Assembly (NCBI RefSeq): GCF_017873175.1
Contig: NZ_JAGGJW010000015.1
Span: 1-64,000, forward strand
DNA from: Neorhizobium petrolearium
Lineage (GTDB): Bacteria > Pseudomonadota > Alphaproteobacteria > Rhizobiales > Rhizobiaceae
Direction of reading: 5' to 3'
DNA: 64,000 nt
The position numbers were made by a program, and so were the translations under genes. Positions 17,334 through 25,464 of this stretch are shown in pieces. Numbering within the stretch: position 1 is the first letter of the stretch; each line of letters begins with the position of its first letter. Under the pieces are notes generated by a model. It was not told the DNA's origin. It was given only the letters and a program-made list of their open reading frames with translations, and did not search any database.

Positions 17334-18299
17334 ATGACGTCGAAACTAGAGCAACTTCGTTCCATGACCACGGTTGTCGCCGACACCGGCGATATCGAGG
17401 CGGTCGCCCGCCTCAAGCCCGTGGATTGCACCACGAACCCGACCATCGTGCTCAAGGCGCTCGGCACGCCGGTTTTCGCCGACAAGGTGAAAGAAGCGAT
17501 CGCCTGGGGGCGCAAGCAGGGTGGTCAGGAAAATGCGGTCGTGTCCGCCGTGGCCGACCGGCTCGCGATCGACGTGGGCGCCGCGCTTGCCGGGATCGTG
17601 CCCGGTCGCGTCTCGACCGAGGTCGATGCCGACCTTTCCTTCGACACGGAAGCATCGATCGCCAAGGCACGCTCCATCATCGCCGCCTACAAGGAGCGCG
17701 GCATCGACCGCGACCGCATCCTGATCAAGCTCGCCTCCACCTGGGAAGGCATCCGTGCGGCGGAAGTGCTGCAGACGGAAGGTATCGACTGCAACCTGAC
17801 GCTTCTCTTCTCCATGGCTCAGGCGATTGCCTGTGCCGAGGCCAAGGTCTTCCTGATCTCGCCGTTCGTAGGCCGCATTCTCGACTGGTACAAGAAGTCG
17901 ACCGGCCAGGATTATACGGCCGAAACCGATCCGGGCGTTCTCTCCGTCCGGCAGATCTACAATTATTACAAGGCGAACGGTATCAACACGATCGTCATGG
18001 GCGCCTCCTTCCGCAATGCCGGCGAGATCGAAGCGCTGGCCGGTTGCGACCGCTTGACGATCAGCCCGGCGCTGCTCGAGGAACTCGACAAGGATACGGG
18101 CACGCTGACGCGCAAGCTTTCGCCCGACACGTTCAAGGCCGAGCCGCTCCAGTCGCTCGACGAGAAGACGTTCCGCTGGATGCTGAACGAGGACCAGATG
18201 GCGACCGAAAAGCTTTCCGACGGCATCCGCCTCTTCGCCAAGGACCTCGTGGCGCTGCGCCAGATGGTCCGCAAGGAGCTGACGCTCGCGGCTGCGTGA
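17334..18299 (+). CDS. tal: Transaldolase
   Basis: 321 aa, classical E. coli-type length. It has DCTTNPTIVLKAL near residues 31-43, and the Schiff-base lysine is Lys132 in RILIKLASTWEGI. FSMAQAIACAEAKVFLISPFVGRI is also typical. It interconverts sedoheptulose-7-P plus glyceraldehyde-3-P with erythrose-4-P plus fructose-6-P in the pentose phosphate pathway. The start at 17334 gives the family's usual N-terminus (MTSKLEQLR) with GAGGA upstream. A strong terminator follows. Confidence 0.96.
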   Translation: MTSKLEQLRSMTTVVADTGDIEAVARLKPVDCTTNPTIVLKALGTPVFADKVKEAIAWGRKQGGQENAVVSAVADRLAIDVGAALAGIVPGRVSTEVDADLSFDTEASIAKARSIIAAYKERGIDRDRILIKLASTWEGIRAAEVLQTEGIDCNLTLLFSMAQAIACAEAKVFLISPFVGRILDWYKKSTGQDYTAETDPGVLSVRQIYNYYKANGINTIVMGASFRNAGEIEALAGCDRLTISPALLEELDKDTGTLTRKLSPDTFKAEPLQSLDEKTFRWMLNEDQMATEKLSDGIRLFAKDLVALRQMVRKELTLAAA

Positions 18300-18322
18300 T
18301 CGTTTCGGCATGGCTTACAAGC

Positions 18323-18352
18323 AAAAGGCCCGGAGCGATCCGGGCCTTTTTC
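18323..18352 (+). terminator. Rho-independent terminator after tal
   Basis: AAAAGGCCCGG (18323-18333) pairs with CCGGGCCTTTT (18340-18350) around a 6-base loop, and T residues follow. It lies between tal and the convergent MFS gene and can act in both directions. Confidence 0.88.
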
Positions 18353-18379
18353 ACAAGGTGAGGGCAATCAATCAATGCC

Positions 18380-19675
18380 TTATGCCGCCTGCGGCACTAT
18401 GGTCGCGGAGCCCGGCTTCTTCAGCAGGAGAACCGAGATCGCGGCGATCATGCACATCACGCCGGCGATCTGCAGGGCGGGCATATAGGTGTTGAAGTCG
18501 CTCTTGAAAAAACCGGCGCCGAAGGCCGCCGTGGCAGCCCCGATCTGGTGGCCCGCAAAGACCCAGCCGAAGACGAGGCCGGCCTTCTCGCGGCCGAATT
18601 TTTCGGCGGCAAGCTTCACCGTCGGCGGCACGGTCGCCACCCAGTCAAGCCCGTAGAAGATCGCGAAGACCGACAGTTCCACGAAGCTGAAACCCGAGAG
18701 GGACAGGTAGATCAGCGACAGGCCGCGCAGGCCGTAGAACCAGAAGAGCAGATAGCGGTTGTCGAACCGGTCGGAGAGCCAGCCGGCGAAAATCGTGCCG
18801 AAGAAGTCGAAGATACCGATCACCGCGAGAGTGCTGGCGGCCGTCACGGCAGCCATGCCGAAATCGCCGCAGATTGAGATCCAGTGGGTCTGGATGAGCC
18901 CGTTCGTCGAAAGCCCGCAGACGAAGAACGTGCCGAACAGAACCCAGAAGACTGGGTTGCCGGCGACGCTGTAGAGGGTGATGAGCGGGGAGGCGAGCGT
19001 CGCGAGCAGCTTGTGGTCCTGCTTCGGCGGCTTTGATACTGCCGTTTCGCCATAGGCCGGCAGTCCGACGTCGGCGGGATGATCGCGCATCAACAACAGG
19101 ACCAGCACCATCGCGGCGGCGATAACCGCAACGGTCAGCGTGAGCGCCGAACGCCAGCCATAGGCTTCGGTCATCGCAGCCAGAAGCGGCAGGAAAACGA
19201 GCTGCCCGGTGGCGTTGCTCGCCGTCATCAGCCCGACGACGAGGCCGCGGCGCTTGGAGAACCAGCGGGTCGCGACCGTGGCTCCCAGGACCAGCGCGGT
19301 CATGCCGGTACCGACGCCGATCACCACGCCCCAGAGAAGGACAAGTTGCCAGACCTCCGTCATGAACAGCGAGACGACGATGCCGCCCATGATTAGTGCG
19401 AGCGCCGTTGCCACCACCTGCCGGATGCCGAAATGGTTCATGAAGGCGGCGGCGAAGGGGCCGAGCAGACCGAAGAGCACCAGGCGCACGGCCATGGCCG
19501 ACGAGATGTCGGCAATGTCCCAGCCGAATTCCTGGTGCAGCGGCTGGATCATCACGCCCGCCGACCCCATGGCGCCGGCGGTTGCCAGCATGGTCAGGAA
19601 GGTGGTCGCGGCGACCACCCATCCATAGTGGAGGTCTCTGCCGGCCATCCATCGTGCGGCGCTGGTGGAGATCAT
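18380..19675 (-). CDS. MFS transporter (oxalate/formate or monocarboxylate-type)
   Basis: 431 aa, 12 predicted membrane helices. Typical MFS loop motifs are present (RWFSKRRGLVVGLMTASNA between helices 4 and 5, GWLSDRFDNRYLLFW in the second half). The overall pattern resembles OFA/monocarboxylate porters; the substrate cannot be named. The ATG at 19675 follows AAAGGGAC. The gene lies downstream of a marR gene on the same strand. A palindrome before it matches the one before marR. Confidence 0.85.
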   Translation of the reverse strand: MISTSAARWMAGRDLHYGWVVAATTFLTMLATAGAMGSAGVMIQPLHQEFGWDIADISSAMAVRLVLFGLLGPFAAAFMNHFGIRQVVATALALIMGGIVVSLFMTEVWQLVLLWGVVIGVGTGMTALVLGATVATRWFSKRRGLVVGLMTASNATGQLVFLPLLAAMTEAYGWRSALTLTVAVIAAAMVLVLLLMRDHPADVGLPAYGETAVSKPPKQDHKLLATLASPLITLYSVAGNPVFWVLFGTFFVCGLSTNGLIQTHWISICGDFGMAAVTAASTLAVIGIFDFFGTIFAGWLSDRFDNRYLLFWFYGLRGLSLIYLSLSGFSFVELSVFAIFYGLDWVATVPPTVKLAAEKFGREKAGLVFGWVFAGHQIGAATAAFGAGFFKSDFNTYMPALQIAGVMCMIAAISVLLLKKPGSATIVPQAA

Positions 19676-19721
19676 GTCTAGTCCCTTTCCTGATCCTTGC
19701 CGCATCCGCAGCAGATAATTC

Positions 19722-19733
19722 GGGTATATGCCC
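19722..19733. promoter_or_regulatory. MarR-type operator, copy 2 (before the MFS gene)
   Basis: GGGTATATGCCC, flanked as CGGGTATATGCCCG, differs at one base from the perfect palindrome before marR. It lies in the 75-base gap between marR and the MFS gene. Confidence 0.65.
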
Positions 19734-19750
19734 GCTTTAGAATATAAAAA

Positions 19751-20152
19751 TCAGAGCTCCTTGAGCAGCTCCAGTAGTTGTTTCGTTTTTTCCGGTCCAA
19801 GCCGGACCTCGATATCCTCCTGAACGCCGTCCCAGAGGGGGGCGCCTTGCCGAAGCAGGTCGTGGCCTCTGTCGGTCAGCGTCAACATCGCTTCCCGCTG
19901 GTCTTCCCCGTGGCCTATCGTGACGAGACCCATGCGCTCCAGCACTTTCGTGTTGCGGCCGACGGTGGAGCGGTCAAGCTCCACCTTGCCGGCAAGTTCG
20001 GTCAGCGAGACCGGCTCCAGCCGCCTGATGTTGCGGAGCAGGCTGAACTGGCCGATGTTCACGCCGAGCGGCGCCAGTGCCTCGTCATAATAGGACGAGA
20101 CCTTTCGGGAGGCTTGGCGCAGCACGATGCAGTGGCAGGTTTCGCTTGGCAT
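19751..20152 (-). CDS. MarR-family transcriptional regulator
   Basis: 133 aa, slightly short for a MarR protein. The winged helix lies at about residues 46-95 (VSLTELAGKVELDRSTVGRN, then GHGEDQREAMLTLTDRG). There are two Cys residues near the N-terminus (CHC, residues 6-8), which could sense oxidation or metal. The operator GGGTATATACCC lies immediately upstream of its start, and a copy precedes the downstream MFS gene, so it probably represses both. No clear Shine-Dalgarno is seen. Confidence 0.87.
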   Translation of the reverse strand: MPSETCHCIVLRQASRKVSSYYDEALAPLGVNIGQFSLLRNIRRLEPVSLTELAGKVELDRSTVGRNTKVLERMGLVTIGHGEDQREAMLTLTDRGHDLLRQGAPLWDGVQEDIEVRLGPEKTKQLLELLKEL

Positions 20153-20158
20153 GTGTGC

Positions 20159-20170
20159 GGGTATATACCC
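20159..20170. promoter_or_regulatory. MarR-type operator, copy 1 (before marR)
   Basis: GGGTATATACCC is a perfect 12-bp palindrome, 7 bases upstream of the marR start codon. The near-identical copy before the MFS gene supports a role as this regulator's binding site. Confidence 0.68.
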
Positions 20171-20198
20171 ACAGTTTGATTTGCGCAAGAGGGCTGAT

Positions 20199-21032
20199 CT
20201 ATGCCGTCGCCCGCGCCTTGATCGTCGTTTTGACGAAGGCTCCAATGAACAGCGCCGTCATCAGAAGCACGATGGTCGGGGCCGGCGCGCTGTCGAGAAA
20301 GAAGCTGATATAGATGCCGGCAAGGGAACAGCCGACCGCGATGGCAACTGCCGTCAGCAGCATCGGGGTGAACCGCCGGGTAAGGAGAAAGGCGATTGCG
20401 CCGGGAGCAACCAGGAGCGCCACGGAGAGGATGATGCCGATCGCCTTCAGCGCGCCCACCACCGTCAGCGAGAGCACCGCAAGCAGACCGTAATGCAGGA
20501 GCCGCGTCGGCAGGCCGATCGCCCGGGCGTGCTGCTCATCGAAGGAATGCACCAGCAGATCCTTGCGGAAGATCACTAGGAAGAGCATGGCCGCCAGCGC
20601 GATGAGGCCTGTTTCGATCAGATCCGATGGCAGGATGCCGAGCATGTCGCCGAACAGGATATGGTCGAGATGCACGTCGCTCTGCACTTTCACGAAGAGC
20701 ACCAGCCCCAGTCCGAACATGCCGGAAAAGACGATACCAAGAACGGTATCCTCCTTGATGCGGCTGTTCTCCTTCAGGAAACCGGTCGCGAGCGCACAGA
20801 TCATGCCGGCCACGAAGGCGCCGACCGAAAGTGGGATCGACAGAATGTAGGCGATCACAACGCCCGGCAGCACGGCATGCGAGACGGCGTCACCCATCAG
20901 CGACCAGCCCTTCAGCACCAGGAAGCAGGAGAGGATCGCCATCGGCAGCGCGATCATCAGCGTAACGATGAAGGCGCGCTGCATGAAATCGATCTGGAAG
21001 GGGAAGGTTGCGAGGTCGATGAAATCGCTCAC
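20199..21032 (-). CDS. sitD: Manganese/iron ABC transporter, permease 2
   Basis: 277 aa, ABC-3 permease with about eight or nine membrane helices. GWSLMGDAVSHAVLPGVVIAY near residue 42 is the family's conserved first region. The GTG start at 21032 follows GGAGGAAACGCC and overlaps the sitC stop by 4 bases (GTGA). It is last gene of sitABCD. Confidence 0.93.
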   Translation of the reverse strand: MSDFIDLATFPFQIDFMQRAFIVTLMIALPMAILSCFLVLKGWSLMGDAVSHAVLPGVVIAYILSIPLSVGAFVAGMICALATGFLKENSRIKEDTVLGIVFSGMFGLGLVLFVKVQSDVHLDHILFGDMLGILPSDLIETGLIALAAMLFLVIFRKDLLVHSFDEQHARAIGLPTRLLHYGLLAVLSLTVVGALKAIGIILSVALLVAPGAIAFLLTRRFTPMLLTAVAIAVGCSLAGIYISFFLDSAPAPTIVLLMTALFIGAFVKTTIKARATA

Positions 21033-21889
21033 GGCGTTTCCTCCAGGGTGCGGCGCAGCCGGCGGCGGGCAGCGAGCATGCCGTGTTTCGGTGCGAGCAG
21101 AAAGGCCAGCAGGAACAACGCGGTCTGCAGTACCACGATGATGCCGCCGGTGGCGCCGTTCAGGAAATAGCTCAGATAGGCGCCGACGAAACTGGTCGCC
21201 GCACCGATCGCAAGGCCCATGAGGATCAGTCTCTCGAACCGGTCGGTCAGCAGATAGGCGGTCGCGCCGGGCGTTACCACCATGGCGATGACGAGGAAGG
21301 CGCCGACCGTCTGCAACGCCGCGACGGTCGAGGCGGCCAGCAGGGTGAAGAACAGTATTTTGAGGAAGTCCGGGTTCAGGCCGATGGTGCGGGCGTGGTT
21401 CTCGTCGAAGAAAGTGACCATCAGGTCCTTCCACTTGAGCGCCAGGATGACGAGGCTGACACCGCCGATGATGACGAGCTGCAGCGTATCCTCCGGCGTG
21501 ATGGCGAGGATATTGCCGAGCACGATCGTCTGGATGTTCACCGAGGTCGGAGAGAGCGACACCATGAAAAGGCCGAGGCCAAAGAAGGATGTGAAGATGA
21601 GCCCGATGATGGCGTCTTCCTTCAATCGTGTCCGCTGGTTGAGGAAGAGCATGGCGCCGGCCGCCAGTCCGCCGGAGATGAAGGCGCCGAGCGAGAAGGG
21701 GAGGCCGAGCATATAGGCTCCGGCAACACCCGGAACGATGGAATGCGAGAGCGCGTCGCCGATCAGCGACCAGCCTTTCAGCATCAGATAGGCGGAGAGA
21801 AAACCGCAGACACCGCCCACCAGGGCGCTGACCCAGATGGCGTTCAGCATGTAGCCATAGGTGAAGGGTTCAAGGAGCGTCTGCAGCAT
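21029..21889 (-). CDS. sitC: Manganese/iron ABC transporter, permease 1
   Basis: 286 aa, ABC-3 permease homologous to SitD in the next gene (GWSLIGDALSHSIVPGVAGAY). A charged C-terminal tail follows the last helix. The ATG at 21889 has AAGGAGAAGGCGG upstream and overlaps the end of sitB by 20 bases. Confidence 0.93.
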   Translation of the reverse strand: MLQTLLEPFTYGYMLNAIWVSALVGGVCGFLSAYLMLKGWSLIGDALSHSIVPGVAGAYMLGLPFSLGAFISGGLAAGAMLFLNQRTRLKEDAIIGLIFTSFFGLGLFMVSLSPTSVNIQTIVLGNILAITPEDTLQLVIIGGVSLVILALKWKDLMVTFFDENHARTIGLNPDFLKILFFTLLAASTVAALQTVGAFLVIAMVVTPGATAYLLTDRFERLILMGLAIGAATSFVGAYLSYFLNGATGGIIVVLQTALFLLAFLLAPKHGMLAARRRLRRTLEETP

Positions 21890-22763
21890 CCGCCTTCTCC
21901 TTCGATTCACCCTTGCCGTTGCCATAAGTGACGAAGGGCCGTTCGTCGTCGCTGATGACCTTGATCCTTCTTTCGTCGGCATCTTCGTGAAGATCGGAGC
22001 CGCCGAGGACAAAATGGCGCAGCACGCCGCCGAAGGCCTTTTCCAGATTGGCTTCGGTGAACGTGTCCTCCGTCTTGCCATAGGCGAGCACCGTGCCCTT
22101 GACGAAGACGGTGCGGTCGCAGAATTCCGGCACGCTGCCGAGATTGTGGGTCGAGACCAGCATCACCCGGCCTTCGTCACGCAGCGCCTTCAAGAGCGCG
22201 ATGATCTGTTCCTCGGTGGTTACGTCGACGCCGGTAAAGGGCTCGTCGAGCAGGATGACCTGGCCTTCCTGCGCGAGCGCGCGGGCCAAAAAGACACGCT
22301 TCCTCTGGCCGCCGGAAAGCTCGCCGATCTGGCGCTTGCGGTATTCCTCCATGTTTACCCGCTTCAGTGCCTGAGTCACCATCTCGTGGTCGCGGCGCGA
22401 AGGGATGCGCAGGAAGTTCATATGCCCGTAGCGGCCCATCATCACCACGTCCTCGACGAGGACCGGGAAATCCCAGTCGACCTCTTCGGCCTGCGGCACA
22501 TAGGCGACGAGGTTCTTCCTGAGCGCCTCCCGGGCCGGCATGCCGAAGATCTCGACGGAACCTTCGGCCAGCGGCACGAACCCCATGATCGCCTTGAAGA
22601 TCGTCGACTTTCCGGCGCCGTTGATGCCCACCAGCGCGGTGACCGTGCCTTTCGGCACGGTAAAGGTCGCGTGTCTCAGCGCCGTAAGGCCGTTGCGGTA
22701 GGCAACCGTGACATTGCTTACATCAAGGCCGGCGGCCTCGGGTTTCTTCTTGCCCATCATCAC
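21870..22763 (-). CDS. sitB: Manganese/iron ABC transporter, ATP-binding protein
   Basis: 297 aa. Walker A GINGAGKST, signature LSGGQRKRVFLARAL, Walker B VILLDEPFTGVD and the switch His in VSTHNLG are all intact. The C-terminus carries an extra charged tail of about 50 residues not needed for the ABC core. The start overlaps the sitA stop (ATGA), indicating translational coupling. Confidence 0.93.
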   Translation of the reverse strand: MMMGKKKPEAAGLDVSNVTVAYRNGLTALRHATFTVPKGTVTALVGINGAGKSTIFKAIMGFVPLAEGSVEIFGMPAREALRKNLVAYVPQAEEVDWDFPVLVEDVVMMGRYGHMNFLRIPSRRDHEMVTQALKRVNMEEYRKRQIGELSGGQRKRVFLARALAQEGQVILLDEPFTGVDVTTEEQIIALLKALRDEGRVMLVSTHNLGSVPEFCDRTVFVKGTVLAYGKTEDTFTEANLEKAFGGVLRHFVLGGSDLHEDADERRIKVISDDERPFVTYGNGKGESKEKADAADAP

Positions 22764-23656
22764 TGGGAGAGGCCTTTCGCGATGGTTTCCGTCGTTACGC
22801 GGAGGAGGTCGAGATAGGTCGGTACCGGACCGTCTGCCTCGCTCAGCGAGTCGACATAGAGGACGCCGCCATACCGGGCGCCGGTTTCGGAAGCGACCTG
22901 CCTGGCCGGCTTGTCGGACACAGTGCTTTCGCTGAAGATCACCTTGATGTCATGCTCGCGCATGGCGTCGATGACGGCGCGCACCTGCTGCGGCGTGCCC
23001 TGGCTGTCGGCGTTGACCGGCCAGAGATAAAGCTCCTTGAGACCGAAATCGCGGGCGAGATAGGAGAAGGCGCCTTCACTCGTCGCCAGCCAGCGGTGGT
23101 CTTCCGGAAGGGCGGCGAGTTCATCGCGGATCGGCTGGACCTGCGCCTTGATCTTATCCGTGTAGGCCTTGGCGTTGGCGGCATAGACGTCGGCATGGGC
23201 CGGATCGATTTCAGTCAGCCCCTTACGAATGTTCTCGACATAGATCACCGCGTTTTCCGGCGACATCCAGGCGTGCGGGTTCGGCTTTCCCTGGTAGGCG
23301 CCGCCGGCGATCGCCATGGGTTCTATGCCGTCGGAGACCGTCACGTTCGGGATATCGCCCAAATTGGTGAGGAACTTCTCGAACCAGAGTTCGAGGTTCA
23401 GGCCGTTGCGCAGCACCAGATCGGCATCGCGGGCGCGCAGGAGGTCGCGGGGGGTGGGCTGGTAGTTATGGATTTCCGCGCCGGGCTTGGTGATGCTTTC
23501 CACGTCGGCTGCATTGCCTGCGACGTTCTTTGCCATATCGGCGATCACGGTGAAGGTGGTCACCACCTTCGGCTTTTCCCGCGCCTGCCCCGCCACGGGG
23601 AGGGAGAAAAGGGCGGCAGCCAGAGCCAGTCGAAGAATAGGATGGAAATATCTCAT
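22760..23656 (-). CDS. sitA: Manganese/iron ABC transporter, periplasmic metal-binding protein
   Basis: 298 aa. A signal peptide (ALAAALFSLPVAGQA) leads to a cluster A-I metal-binding protein. Metal ligands are likely the His in AEIHNYQPTP, the His in PNPHAWMSP, and acidic residues in IFSESTVSDK and YVDSLS. It lacks the long His-rich loop typical of ZnuA, which favours Mn/Fe over Zn. First gene of sitABCD, with two Mur-like palindromes upstream. Confidence 0.92.
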   Translation of the reverse strand: MRYFHPILRLALAAALFSLPVAGQAREKPKVVTTFTVIADMAKNVAGNAADVESITKPGAEIHNYQPTPRDLLRARDADLVLRNGLNLELWFEKFLTNLGDIPNVTVSDGIEPMAIAGGAYQGKPNPHAWMSPENAVIYVENIRKGLTEIDPAHADVYAANAKAYTDKIKAQVQPIRDELAALPEDHRWLATSEGAFSYLARDFGLKELYLWPVNADSQGTPQQVRAVIDAMREHDIKVIFSESTVSDKPARQVASETGARYGGVLYVDSLSEADGPVPTYLDLLRVTTETIAKGLSQ

Positions 23657-23674
23657 GGGCGGATCAAACCTTTT

Positions 23675-23691
23675 TTGCGACTAAGTCGCAA
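23675..23691. promoter_or_regulatory. Mur/Fur-superfamily-like box 1
   Basis: TTGCGACTAAGTCGCAA is a perfect 17-bp palindrome (8-bp arms around a central A), 18 bases upstream of the sitA start. Rhizobial sitABCD operons are known to be repressed by the manganese-responsive Fur-type protein Mur, and the position fits. The exact consensus was not checked. Confidence 0.65.
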
Positions 23692-23727
23692 TACCAAGTA
23701 ACAAATATTTCTTGGTTGTCAACGCTA

Positions 23728-23744
23728 TTGCAACTCATTCGCAA
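23728..23744. promoter_or_regulatory. Mur/Fur-superfamily-like box 2
   Basis: TTGCAACTCATTCGCAA shares the TTGC-N-A/T-rich-GCAA frame of box 1 with 6 of 8 paired positions intact. The centres are 53 bp apart, about five helical turns, so proteins on both boxes would lie on the same DNA face. Confidence 0.55.
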
Positions 23745-23847
23745 CAAGGATGCATTTACCGCAAGGTCATCGCCGGCCTTGGAGCCGGGCCCACCGAGAT
23801 CGGCGGCTGTTCCAAATTGCGTCGGCATCGGGTCCCGCAGGTTAAAG

Positions 23848-23887
23848 CTTCTTCAAGAAGAATGAGGGAATATCCCGCCGATATTCC
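23848..23887. promoter_or_regulatory. Two adjacent perfect inverted repeats upstream of the His/Gly-rich gene
   Basis: CTTCTTCAAGAAG (23848-23860) and GGAATATC-CCGCC-GATATTCC (23867-23887) lie back to back, 48 bases before the GTG start at 23935. They may be operator sites or hairpins in the 5' leader. The rest of 23745-23934 shows nothing recognisable. Confidence 0.4.
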
Positions 23888-23934
23888 ATAGGTGTCCTGC
23901 GTAAGATGGAGTTGATTATGCCGGAGCTCGGCAA

Positions 23935-25296
23935 GTGAAGGGTCTGAAGTTCCGGTTTTCCAAGACGCTCGTCCTGATCATGGGCGGCATTGTGGTTCTC
24001 GGTGGCGGCAGCGGCACCGCGGCGGTCATCATCGGTACGGACAAGATTCTCGGCCCCTCCTACCGGGAGATCAATGGCCTCGAATGCACCGCTCTCGAAA
24101 CCATCAAGATCAGGCGCGATCAGCGCTACTGGATCCGCAAATATGTGACCAGCGATCAGTTCGGCGATGGCGTCGCGCGCATCAAGACGGCGCTGCGTGT
24201 TGCCCGAGCGGTACAGGAAAAAGAGAAGGCCGATCTCGTCCAGGTGGCAATGATCGACAAGGCCGGCCCCAAGGACCGCGCCCGGATGCGTGGCCGCATG
24301 ATCGGTGCGCAGGTCGTCTATATTCCCGATCTCAAGAAAGTGCCCGAAGGCGCCGACGCCGAGACCTATTCGGCCTATTATCTCGACGGTTCGCCCAATT
24401 CGAACGGCGAATATTACGGCATGCGCATCGACCTGCCGCTGGAAGATGTCGAAGCCCTCACTGCAAGCCTGACCGACAAGGCCGATTGCATTGATCCGGC
24501 AGCGGTCGCTCCAGCCGGTGAGCACGGAGCGCCAACCGGCGGACATGGCGAGAAAGCAGGCGGCGGTGGTCATGGTGAAGCCGGCGGACATGGGGAAACT
24601 TCAGACGGTCACGGCGCGCCGACCGAAGGCCATGGCGAAGGAGGTGAAGCTGCGGCCGCGGAGAGCGGCGGATTGCTCGACTCCATCACCGGCATGATTT
24701 TCGACTCAGGTCAGGAGGCACCGGCGGAAGGCCAGACGGGCGAAGGCAACGCCCATGCCGTGGCTCCGGCTGAGGCGCACGACGCACCTGCAGATGAACA
24801 TGGCGAGGCCGCCGGGGAAGATCATGGCGATCAGTCTGCGCCCCCCGCTGTGACCAAAGCGGAAGGTCATGACAGTCAGCCTGCCGGCCACATCGAATCC
24901 ACCGCGGCCCAGTCGAAAGAGAGAGAAAGTTTCTTCGCGTCGGTGAAGAACATGCTCTTCGGGAGTGGTGAAGACGAAAAGGCCGAAACGTCCCATGACG
25001 AAGCTTCAGCCAATGCCCGGTCTGTCCCGGAGGCGTCTCTACCCGCGCCGGAACCCGGGACTGCTGCGGAAGGCGGCAAGAAATGGTCCAAGGGCACCGA
25101 GGCCGACGAAATCCGGTCCGGTCACGACTCCGCCGAGGCCGTGCATGCCGATGCGGCATCGTCTCCGGCGGGCGATGCCAATGATGCGGATGCCGCCGGT
25201 GCCGCCTGGCTTGCCAAGCTCAGAGGCGAGACAGCGCCGGCTGCGGCAAAAGCTAGTGGGGAAGCGTCAGGAACTGGGAAGAAGGATGTGCATTGA
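23935..25296 (+). CDS. Membrane-anchored His/Gly/Glu-rich protein of unknown function
   Basis: 453 aa, GTG start with GGAG 9 bases upstream. An uncleaved N-terminal helix lies at about residues 12-34. A folded, conserved-looking domain at about 35-185 contains CTALETIKIRRDQRYWIRKY. A low-complexity tail follows. Residues 195-300 contain eight His-Gly pairs (GGHGE type), which could chelate metal. A short motif is duplicated: LLDSITGMIFDSG near 247 and FFASVKNMLFGSG near 333. It is divergent from sitABCD. I do not recognise the family. The antisense frame over it is a shadow. Confidence 0.75.
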   Translation: MKGLKFRFSKTLVLIMGGIVVLGGGSGTAAVIIGTDKILGPSYREINGLECTALETIKIRRDQRYWIRKYVTSDQFGDGVARIKTALRVARAVQEKEKADLVQVAMIDKAGPKDRARMRGRMIGAQVVYIPDLKKVPEGADAETYSAYYLDGSPNSNGEYYGMRIDLPLEDVEALTASLTDKADCIDPAAVAPAGEHGAPTGGHGEKAGGGGHGEAGGHGETSDGHGAPTEGHGEGGEAAAAESGGLLDSITGMIFDSGQEAPAEGQTGEGNAHAVAPAEAHDAPADEHGEAAGEDHGDQSAPPAVTKAEGHDSQPAGHIESTAAQSKERESFFASVKNMLFGSGEDEKAETSHDEASANARSVPEASLPAPEPGTAAEGGKKWSKGTEADEIRSGHDSAEAVHADAASSPAGDANDADAAGAAWLAKLRGETAPAAAKASGEASGTGKKDVH

Positions 25297-25364
25297 GTTT
25301 AGGGAGCTGATCCCCTCACTTGCGATTTCCAGCACTTAGCTGCGTTAAGCCGCCGCCTCGGCCC

Positions 25365-25387
25365 ACCTCTCCCTTGGTGGGAGAGGT
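25365..25387. terminator. Hairpin between convergent genes
   Basis: ACCTCTCCC (25365-25373) pairs with GGGAGAGGT (25379-25387) over a 5-base loop. It resembles one arm of the RIME-like palindromes elsewhere in the window and may terminate transcription between the His-rich gene and lysS. Confidence 0.5.
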
Positions 25388-25388
25388 T

Positions 25389-25429
25389 ACAAAATCAGCA
25401 TCTTGGCGAAGCTAAGACGCTGATTTTGT
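25389..25429. repeat. Long inverted repeat, unassigned
   Basis: ACAAAATCAGC (25389-25399) and GCTGATTTTGT (25419-25429) are perfect 11-bp arms around a 19-base partly self-pairing centre. It directly follows the 25365 hairpin; together they look like a rhizobial intergenic mosaic element or a bidirectional terminator. Confidence 0.5.
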
Positions 25430-25464
25430 TGGTGAAGGGCATTGTCGCGGGAAGACAGGCAGCA

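Noticed and set aside
23842..24591. 249-codon minus-strand frame near the His-rich gene
   Set aside because: It is antisense to the conserved N-terminal domain of the plus-strand gene and shows no ribosome binding site or family pattern.
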